Shown here one piece after another: positions 9,173-15,556 of a stretch of 64,000 nucleotides of DNA. A program made the position numbers and the translations under genes. Position 1 is the stretch's first letter. Each line of letters starts with the position of its first letter. Below the pieces are notes generated by a model. That model made no database searches. It was given only the letters and a program-made list of their open reading frames with translations, and was not told the DNA's origin. This stretch comes from Halomonas sp. GD1P12 (GTDB lineage: Bacteria > Pseudomonadota > Gammaproteobacteria > Pseudomonadales > Halomonadaceae): positions 2,542,001 to 2,606,000 of the forward strand of contig NZ_CP107007.1 in NCBI RefSeq assembly GCF_025725645.1, in the 5' to 3' direction.

Positions 9173-10027
9173 CTACCCCTTTAGCCGCTCTTCGTGGCTT
9201 TTAACGTAATCGGGATCGATCAGTTTGCGCAGTTTCACGCACAGGATATAGACCAGCGAGCCGATGGCAAAGGCGATGGCAATGGGCACGAAGATGGCCA
9301 ACAACCCGGTAAATAACCCGAGCCCGTAAGCATCGGCGAGCGGAACCGAGTAACGGATCATCAGCACCAGGCTCAATAGTATCGAAGGGCCGATGATCAA
9401 CGCGTGGGCCAGAAAGTAGCGATAGAAATAGCTCCGGCCGTATCGTGTGTAGACGCCGTCGATATCGACCTTGATCTCATTTTCCTCGTCGCTTTCGAGC
9501 TTGAGCAGGATGGCCTCGCGCTTTTTCTTCAGCGCCAGCGGTGTCCCCTCAAACGTCTCAAAAGAGAGCTCAACTACGTGCGCCTCGAAGGGCTTGCCGA
9601 CAAAGGGCATGAAGGTGTATTCCGTATCCAGTGGCCTGATGAATTCAAAGTCGCCAATGCTGTGGAAATACAGCGTGGTTCTGCCGTTATACGTGGCATA
9701 GGAGACTGCCTGCTGCTCCATGACGCCCTTGATCATCGTCACTCGATCCGCCGTCTTGAGCCTTCGCTTTGTCCCCTCCCGGATCATCCCCCGCGCGATA
9801 TATCCCAGAAGCCCTGTCGTTGCCGCCGCGATTAAAACGCCCACGATTTGAAAGCGGATCAAAAGCCCCAGCGTGAGCACTAAAAGCGCAATGCCCATCA
9901 GCCCGAACACGGCGCCGACGATGGCCGTTACGTGAAGCCCCATACGCTTGTAAAGCGCCACCTGGTGAACGTGGAACCGCTCGTTGGGCGTCATGGCGCG
10001 CTCACCGACCACACTTTCCTTGCCCAT
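9173..10027 (-). CDS. unassigned membrane protein, paralogue C of a three-gene set
   Basis: A 284-residue protein I do not recognise. Two hydrophobic helices near residues 30-75 are followed by a soluble middle of about 110 residues, two more helices, and a tail ending LRKLIDPDYVKSHEERLKG. N-terminus (RAMTPNERFHVHQVALYKR), middle and tail are similar to the gene at 10671-11525 and partly to 10073-10645. Start 10027 is chosen for a strong AGGGAG Shine-Dalgarno. It gives 284 residues, the same length as paralogue A. Last gene of a probable four-gene operon. Confidence 0.7.
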   Translation of the reverse strand: MGKESVVGERAMTPNERFHVHQVALYKRMGLHVTAIVGAVFGLMGIALLVLTLGLLIRFQIVGVLIAAATTGLLGYIARGMIREGTKRRLKTADRVTMIKGVMEQQAVSYATYNGRTTLYFHSIGDFEFIRPLDTEYTFMPFVGKPFEAHVVELSFETFEGTPLALKKKREAILLKLESDEENEIKVDIDGVYTRYGRSYFYRYFLAHALIIGPSILLSLVLMIRYSVPLADAYGLGLFTGLLAIFVPIAIAFAIGSLVYILCVKLRKLIDPDYVKSHEERLKG

Positions 10028-10072
10028 CAACTGCTCCCTCGATAATGCGTTACCGCTGCTCGACATGCTTCG

Positions 10073-10645
10073 TTACCTAGAGCCGCGCTTGTCGATATCG
10101 ACCTGCCCATCGATGTAGAGCGCGATGGCCTCGGGATCCTGGTACTTATCGATCCACTTGTGTTTCTTTGGGTAGGTATGAATAAAGACCACCTCGGCCT
10201 CCATCTCGCGATCTTCGTTTTTCGGAGGAACGAGGTCGACCATAAAGGGGGTTCTAAGCGATACATCGCCGACGAAGTACTCCCTCCAACCACTAGTCTG
10301 TGGGCCGCCTGTTCGGCTCACAGAGTGAAAATATCCCGTGATTCGGTGCACCTCCTCCCCCAGCACGACTTTTCGACCGATCTCTACCTTAATGATGTAC
10401 CAGGCGACGATCACGCCGAACAGCGCGATGCCGAAGAACATCAGTGGTGCGCTAGAGCTCATTTTCATGACGTAGGCGTTTCCCAAAACGACCCACAGCA
10501 CGCCGGCAACGGTCAGCAGCATTAGTAGGCCGATCAAAATATTCAGGCGCGCTCGCCAGCGTCGAAGCTCGATCACTTGTTCGGCGTAGGCGCGTTCACG
10601 GGGCGTCATGGCTCTTGTATCAGCGGTATCCACGTTGCGTGTCAT
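10073..10645 (-). CDS. unassigned membrane protein, short paralogue B
   Basis: A 190-residue protein related to its two neighbours. It shares the N-terminal pattern (DTRAMTPRERAYAEQVIELRR), two N-terminal hydrophobic helices and the soluble core with EYFVGD. It stops at YIDGQVDIDKRGSR, the point where both neighbours continue as a (D/N)GxxxxYGR segment and two further membrane helices. The next gene follows after only a short gap, so no remnant of the missing half is left. Either a deletion or a genuine half-length subunit. Function unknown. Confidence 0.7.
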   Translation of the reverse strand: MTRNVDTADTRAMTPRERAYAEQVIELRRWRARLNILIGLLMLLTVAGVLWVVLGNAYVMKMSSSAPLMFFGIALFGVIVAWYIIKVEIGRKVVLGEEVHRITGYFHSVSRTGGPQTSGWREYFVGDVSLRTPFMVDLVPPKNEDREMEAEVVFIHTYPKKHKWIDKYQDPEAIALYIDGQVDIDKRGSR

Positions 10646-10670
10646 GGCTCTCTCTTCGTATCGTTGAACG

Positions 10671-11525
10671 TTAGCCCTTCAATAGCTCTTCCGGCGTCAA
10701 ACTCTGGTAATCAGGGTCCAGCCCCTTTCTCAGTTTCCTGTAGAGAACCTCAAGCAATTCGTACATCAAGCCGCCCGCAATAATGGAGAGCAGCATAATT
10801 CCCATGAGCGCCCAGAACGTGAAGAGCTCGAATTTCACGATGAAATAGAACGCGAGCCCAAGGCTCAGGAACATGGGCGGAAGGCTGAGAAGATTGAAGC
10901 GCCAGGCTTGGCGCTTGAACACCTTTCGCCCGTACTTCTCGAAGGTGCCGTTAAGGTTGATTCGGTCGCTCGCGTTGTCCCGGTCTTTCAAATTGAAGAG
11001 CAGCGCCTCTTCGATCCCCTTATAGCGCTTGCTCAAATTCAGCGGCGGGTACATCCGTAGAAAGAGGGCGTGAACCTCGATGACATGACCATTCAACCTC
11101 TCGAGGAGGTCATACGACCCCGGTGGTCCGTGCAGCAGCGCATTGCCAATGTAATATTCGTTGACGTAGCTAACGCCGCCGGCGTTACTGGGTACGCGCT
11201 TTTTGCGGATGGTCAAAACGCCGCGAATGATGGCGACACGCGGGTCGATGCGTAGGCGGCGTTTATAGCCCAGCCAGAAGATAAAGGCCCCGCCCAGCAT
11301 CTGGCCCACCACTAAAAAGACGATCAGCAGCCACGCGACCGTCTCCATCCACGGGTCATCCAGATAAATGACGACGCCAAGCCCCACTCCCGAACACAAA
11401 AGCAGTACGCCCACGCCCATTAAAAACCAGAAGAGATAGCGGTGCGTGGCGACCACTTGTTTCGCGTAATGGTACTCGTGCCGGGTGATCAGCCGCTCAC
11501 CGATGATCGCGCCGTGATAGGTCAT
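10671..11525 (-). CDS. unassigned membrane protein, paralogue A
   Basis: A 284-residue protein of unknown function. The N-terminus has the set's shared motif (GERLITRHEYHYAKQVVATHR). Two hydrophobic helices are followed by a soluble domain with EYYIGNALLHGPP and a YGRKVFKR segment. Two more helices precede the tail LRKGLDPDYQSLTPEELLKG. The tail matches paralogue C (LRK, DPDY, LKG), which shows common ancestry by duplication. It lies between a small soluble gene and the short paralogue on the same strand with gaps of 25-60 bases. Confidence 0.7.
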   Translation of the reverse strand: MTYHGAIIGERLITRHEYHYAKQVVATHRYLFWFLMGVGVLLLCSGVGLGVVIYLDDPWMETVAWLLIVFLVVGQMLGGAFIFWLGYKRRLRIDPRVAIIRGVLTIRKKRVPSNAGGVSYVNEYYIGNALLHGPPGSYDLLERLNGHVIEVHALFLRMYPPLNLSKRYKGIEEALLFNLKDRDNASDRINLNGTFEKYGRKVFKRQAWRFNLLSLPPMFLSLGLAFYFIVKFELFTFWALMGIMLLSIIAGGLMYELLEVLYRKLRKGLDPDYQSLTPEELLKG

Positions 11526-11585
11526 TGAAAGCCCCTCGCCGGGCGCTGTATTGAATCGATCAAAGCTTGAAGATGAAAGCCGGGA

Positions 11586-11990
11586 TCAGCTTTTGAAGGG
11601 TCGGTGCTTTTCATACAGAAATTCGACGGAGTGCTCAAACAGCTCCGCAATATGCGCCCTGGCGGTCTCGGGTGTCACGAGATAGAAGTGTCGGATCAGC
11701 GCCTTGCGGCCCAGCAGATTGAAAACGCCTTTTTTGGCGACGATGGAAAGATCGAGAATGCCCTTGTCCGCCTCGACGGGAATGAAATTGTAGTGCGCGT
11801 GCTGGCCCTTGAGATCGCCCAGCAGGAACTCCAAACCTCCCCCGCTGCCCAGCTCCTCGAACATTTCGGCTTCGTGCTGGTAGGGGTACTGGTCGATGAT
11901 GTCGCTCGCTTTCTCGAAGCGGTCGGTCGTGATCCGACGATGAACGAACTCACGATCAGCGGTATGGTGGGAGTAGGAGATTTGGACCAT
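11586..11990 (-). CDS. conserved small soluble protein of unknown function, first gene of the paralogue operon
   Basis: A 134-residue protein with no signal peptide or membrane segment. It is rich in His and acidic residues (YSHHTADREFVHRR near the start, LFEHSVEFLYEKHRP near the end) and I do not recognise it. It is the promoter-proximal gene, 60 bases before paralogue A. The promoter region just upstream contains nested inverted repeats. No strong Shine-Dalgarno precedes the ATG at 11990. Its size and position resemble accessory or immunity-like genes, but there is no direct evidence for that. Confidence 0.6.
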   Translation of the reverse strand: MVQISYSHHTADREFVHRRITTDRFEKASDIIDQYPYQHEAEMFEELGSGGGLEFLLGDLKGQHAHYNFIPVEADKGILDLSIVAKKGVFNLLGRKALIRHFYLVTPETARAHIAELFEHSVEFLYEKHRPFKS

Positions 11991-11996
11991 CGAGCA

Positions 11997-12051
11997 GCCT
12001 GCGGGTGGAAATAATTAAGCGCCTAATTATATACCATCAGCTCCCGCAGGC
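11997..12051 (-). promoter_or_regulatory. nested inverted repeats over a probable promoter
   Basis: Outer arms GCCTGCGGG (11997-12005) and CCCGCAGGC (12043-12051) are perfect 9-base inverted repeats. Inside them ATAATTA-AGCGCC-TAATTAT (12011-12030) is a second perfect dyad. A minus-strand TATAAT (12026-12031) lies within the inner dyad and would start transcription about 30 bases before the gene at 11990. A matching -35 is not obvious. A repressor operator over the -10 is a plausible reading. Confidence 0.5.
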
Positions 12052-12061
12052 CGAGCCGGGT

Positions 12062-13117
12062 TCAGGGCTGGCCGCTGCCGCCGGCGGCGCCGTAGACGTG
12101 GCCGGTGGTGAAGCTGGATTCCTGAGAGGCGAGCAGCACGTAGACGCCGGAAAGCTCGACGGGCTGGCCGGGACGGCCGAAGGGCGTATCTTCACCGAAG
12201 GTTTCGACGGCGTCATCCGGCTGGCCGCCGCTCGGTTGAAGCGGTGTCCAGAACGGGCCCGGGGCGACGGCGTTCACGCGAATGCCCTTTTCGGCCACCT
12301 GTTTGGCCAAGCCCTTGGTGAAGGCGATGATCGCCGCCTTGGTCATCGCGTAATCGAGCAGGATCTTCGGCGGATCATAGGCGACCACCGAGGAGGTGTT
12401 GATGATCGCCGCCCCGGCGCCCAGATGCTCCATCGCCGCCTGGGTAATCCAGTACATGGCGTAGAGATTGGTTTTCATGGTGGCGTCGAAGTCCTCATTG
12501 GACATATCGGTGATCGACGCTTTCCACTGCTGACGCGCGGCGTTGTTGACCAGAATATCCAGCCCGCCCAAGCGTTCGACGGCAGTTTCGACCAGCTCGC
12601 GGCAGAACTGCTCGCTTTGAATGTCGCCGGGGATCGCCACCGCCGTGCGCCCTTCCGCCTCGATCAGTTCGATCACTTCGCGGGCGTCAGACTCTTCCGC
12701 TTCCAGGTAGTTGATCGCAACATCCGCCCCTTCACGGGCGTAGGCGATCGCCGCGGCGCGGCCGATGCCGGAGTCGCCGCCGGTGATCAGCGCACGACGG
12801 CCGGCCAGCCGGCCGCTGCCCTTATAGCTCTGCTCACCGTGGTCCGGGCGCGGCTCCATCTCGCCGGCCAGACCCGGCCACTGTTGTGGCTGATTGGTAA
12901 ACGGCGGTGACGGGTACTGGCGGGTCGGGTCCTGCTTGTCGAGCAGCGAACCATCGCCGCCTTCACCGCGCGCGCCGCTTGCGGCGGTGGACGAAGAGCC
13001 ACTTGCCGAGGATGAGGACTGCGCAAACGCCGGTGTGGCCATGGCTGCCGCCACACCGGTTGCCAAGCCGCCCACGATCTTGCGCCTTGTCGGGTCGAAC
13101 GAATTGATTGGCTTCAT
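12062..13117 (-). CDS. SDR-family oxidoreductase with a twin-arginine signal
   Basis: A 351-residue short-chain dehydrogenase/reductase of the extended-N-terminus YghA/YdaD type. The N-terminus has a Tat-like signal: TRRKIVGG at 10-17, a hydrophobic stretch, then an AFAQ cleavage region near 30-33. A Ser/Gly-rich linker follows. The cofactor motif TGGDSGIG is at about 112-119, NNAA at 191-194, and the catalytic Ser-Tyr-Lys set is Ser242/243, Tyr256 and Lys260. Start 13117 has a strong GGGAGGT. Export of a folded, NAD(P)-dependent enzyme is unusual. The substrate is unknown. Confidence 0.87.
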   Translation of the reverse strand: MKPINSFDPTRRKIVGGLATGVAAAMATPAFAQSSSSASGSSSTAASGARGEGGDGSLLDKQDPTRQYPSPPFTNQPQQWPGLAGEMEPRPDHGEQSYKGSGRLAGRRALITGGDSGIGRAAAIAYAREGADVAINYLEAEESDAREVIELIEAEGRTAVAIPGDIQSEQFCRELVETAVERLGGLDILVNNAARQQWKASITDMSNEDFDATMKTNLYAMYWITQAAMEHLGAGAAIINTSSVVAYDPPKILLDYAMTKAAIIAFTKGLAKQVAEKGIRVNAVAPGPFWTPLQPSGGQPDDAVETFGEDTPFGRPGQPVELSGVYVLLASQESSFTTGHVYGAAGGSGQP

Positions 13118-13136
13118 CTTGACCTCCCTGTCATGA

Positions 13137-13175
13137 GTCGATGCGAAACGTCGATGTAAAAAGTCGATGCTCTTT
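13137..13175. repeat. three tandem 13-bp repeats
   Basis: Units GTCGATGCGAAAC, GTCGATGTAAAAA and GTCGATGCTCTTT lie head to tail, starting 20 bases upstream of the SDR start codon. The first seven bases are identical in all three copies. Confidence 0.85.
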
Positions 13176-13221
13176 GACTTTAGTCGCGATCGAACAAATG
13201 ACCAACCGGCAGACGCCGTGA

Positions 13222-14835
13222 TTAACCGTTGCCGCGTACCACCCGAATGAGCCGCCCTTCCGGGCTGTCGGTGAGCAGATACAAAGCACCGTCGGGGCCG
13301 GTGCGCACGTCGCGAATGCGCTCCTCGAGTTCGCCGAAAAGCCCTTCCACGTCCTCGGCCTGAGTGAGGTCATCGTTTAGCGTAACGCGGCGCACTTCGC
13401 GATCGACCAGCGAGCCGATCAGCAGATCGCCCTGCCATTCGGGGAAGAGTTCGCCGTCGTAGCGCGTCATGCCCGACGGGGCGATCGACGGCGTCCAGTC
13501 CAGAAGCGGCGGCATGGTGCCGGGGTACTCGGTGAACGGCGTGACCCGGGCACCGGTGTAATCGAGGCCGTGAGTGGCGATCGGCCAGCCGTAGTTGGCG
13601 CCGGGTTCGATGATATTGATCTCGTCGCCACCGCGCGGGCCGTGTTCGTGAATGATGACGCGGCCCTCACCGTCGACTACAAGGCCCTGAACGTTACGGT
13701 GACCAAGGCTGTAGATTTCCGGGCGGGTGCTATCTTCACCCATGAACGGGTTGTCCTGAGGGGCGCTTCCATCGCGGTTCAGGCGCACGATCGTTCCGAT
13801 GTGGTTATCGTTGTTTTGCGCCTGCTCGCGGTAATCGAACCCGTCGCCCAGGGTCAATATCAAAGTGTCATCGGGTAACCACGCCAGGCGTCCGCCAAAG
13901 TGGGCAGCGCCGCGCTTGGCGGGCGCGACGCGAAAGATCTCTTCCACATTCTGCAGGGCGTTATCGACCAGCCGCGCGCGGGCCAGGCACGTATGGTTGG
14001 CGGTCAGGTCGCCGCAGGCGTAGCTGAGATACAGCGTTTCATTTTGAGCGAAATCGTTTGAGAGCAGCACGTCGAAAAGCCCGGACTGCTTTGAGGCGAA
14101 CACCGCCGGAGCGTTGTCGATGGCCACGCTCTCCTCTCCCGGCGTTATCCGCCGAAGCCGTCCGGGCCGCTCGGTGACGAGCATGTCACCGCCGGGCAAA
14201 AAGGCGAGCGACCACGGGTGTTCGAGACCCTCGGCCACAATTTCCAGTCGGTAATCAACCGATGCCGGCTCTTCGGCCTGGTCCTGGGCATGGGCCTGAG
14301 GCGGAGCCGTTGACGCCATGCCTACCGCCATCAGCGCAACGGCGGCCGTAGTTGCTGACGCCCCGCGGTGCGCGTGGTGCCGGCCGCGGCCGCGCAGCAG
14401 CGCAAGCGTCAGACCAGCGGCGCCAGCGCTTGAAAGCATTGCCACGAACCCAAGCGAGGTGCGGGTAGCGGCCACGAGCGTGGGCATCGGGGCGAAGTGG
14501 TCGACCAGATGAAAGGTCAGAAACAGCGCGATGATGGCCAGCAGCGGGCAGAGTAGCAGCCGGTAGCGCCCGGCCAGGGCCAGCTGCGATATTAAAAGCG
14601 CCGCGCCCTGAGAGACGATGAAGCCTATAGAAAAGAGCAGCGCGTAGATCGGTGAGAAGGTGACCAGATCCCAGAGCGTGGTCATCACGCGGCGAAACGC
14701 GGAGACCTCGACGCCCATGGTCGAAAGCGCCGCCAAATTGGCTTGGGTCTGGATGATGCTGCCAAGCACGATGCCGACCAATAGCGCGATCGCGACATGC
14801 AGGCTGACGGTAAATCCGGGGGATCTTTTTTGCAT
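13222..14835 (-). CDS. membrane-anchored PQQ-dependent sugar dehydrogenase (glucose/sorbosone dehydrogenase fold)
   Basis: A 537-residue protein with two parts. Residues about 1-165 hold four hydrophobic segments. From about residue 185 a six-bladed soluble quinoprotein domain follows, of the soluble glucose dehydrogenase/YliI type. Visible features are EGLEHPWSLAFLP, a LTLGDGFDYREQAQN region, HRNVQGL and EHGPRGGDEINI. A second signal-like stretch ending PPQAHAQ joins the halves and suggests the catalytic domain faces the periplasm. Start 14835 is chosen for GGAAAGAG at 7 bases. Most relatives have only a signal peptide and the soluble domain, so the membrane module looks like a fusion. Confidence 0.85.
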   Translation of the reverse strand: MQKRSPGFTVSLHVAIALLVGIVLGSIIQTQANLAALSTMGVEVSAFRRVMTTLWDLVTFSPIYALLFSIGFIVSQGAALLISQLALAGRYRLLLCPLLAIIALFLTFHLVDHFAPMPTLVAATRTSLGFVAMLSSAGAAGLTLALLRGRGRHHAHRGASATTAAVALMAVGMASTAPPQAHAQDQAEEPASVDYRLEIVAEGLEHPWSLAFLPGGDMLVTERPGRLRRITPGEESVAIDNAPAVFASKQSGLFDVLLSNDFAQNETLYLSYACGDLTANHTCLARARLVDNALQNVEEIFRVAPAKRGAAHFGGRLAWLPDDTLILTLGDGFDYREQAQNNDNHIGTIVRLNRDGSAPQDNPFMGEDSTRPEIYSLGHRNVQGLVVDGEGRVIIHEHGPRGGDEINIIEPGANYGWPIATHGLDYTGARVTPFTEYPGTMPPLLDWTPSIAPSGMTRYDGELFPEWQGDLLIGSLVDREVRRVTLNDDLTQAEDVEGLFGELEERIRDVRTGPDGALYLLTDSPEGRLIRVVRGNG

Positions 14836-14904
14836 GAAAACGCTCTTTCCAACGTGAGGTGCCACACCGAGGGTGGCCGCGAAACGTACCATCGACCAGG
14901 GCGC

Positions 14905-15171
14905 CTAACGCAGCTGGCTATCCTTACTGCCGCGGCGGTTGTAGCCGCTGGCGCGGCTGGCGTGCTTGTCCTGCTCGGTCTGGCAGGCGATACAGAGCCT
15001 GACCCCGGGCAACGCCTTACGCCGCGGCTCGGGGATCACCGCCTCGCACTCTTCGCAGTGATGGCGGCTTTCACCGCGGGGTAGCTGGCTGCGCGCCCAC
15101 TCTACACCCTCTTCGAGCGTGCTTTCGATCTGCTCCTGCTCGGCGCCATCCTTTGCCCATCCACCGGCCAT
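14905..15171 (-). CDS. DksA/TraR-family C4 zinc finger protein (YbiI-like)
   Basis: An 88-residue protein, the same length as E. coli YbiI. A short helical N-terminus leads to a C4 zinc finger, CEEC...CIAC, with the family text IPEPRRKALPGVRLCIACQ. DksA relatives enter the RNA polymerase secondary channel. This short form lacks the long DksA coiled coil with its acidic tip, so DksA-like regulation of rRNA promoters is not implied. Standalone gene. Confidence 0.88.
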   Translation of the reverse strand: MAGGWAKDGAEQEQIESTLEEGVEWARSQLPRGESRHHCEECEAVIPEPRRKALPGVRLCIACQTEQDKHASRASGYNRRGSKDSQLR

Positions 15172-15556
15172 ATCGACTCTCCTTGACTGTGTACTGACAG
15201 CGCATCAATGCGCCGCGGTTTTCGTGATCCTCCCCATGAGTATAGTGCCGCAGGCGCCTGGCTGCCTTGAACGAAATACCGCCGATGCGCTTTCTTGCGC
15301 CGTTTTTCGCCATGCATCGAGATAACGCGGTTTTATCCGCTATTGAAGGTTTTAGCCCCTTCCAAAAGCCGATAAGCTGGCCTTTTAAAGAGCATCTTTT
15401 TAACAAACGTGTTTCATTAAAAAGTGTGTGGCGTGCCTGCGCCTGGCCGACACGCGCTAGAGAGACAGGTTTTGACAGGCAAGCGAAAACGGGCACATGC
15501 GTTTGTCATCACCTTCACTACGCTTTTAAGCGTTGCTTATCGGGAAACGTCTATTC
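15172..15556. other. 385-base intergenic region
   Basis: Divergent upstream region shared by the YbiI-like gene (minus) and the GGDEF-EAL gene (plus). It contains a GCGCAT-CA-ATGCGC dyad (15200-15213) near the YbiI-like start and an inverted repeat CTTTTTAA/TTAAAAAG (15396-15403, 15417-15424). I see no coding gene or recognisable RNA. Confidence 0.5.
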
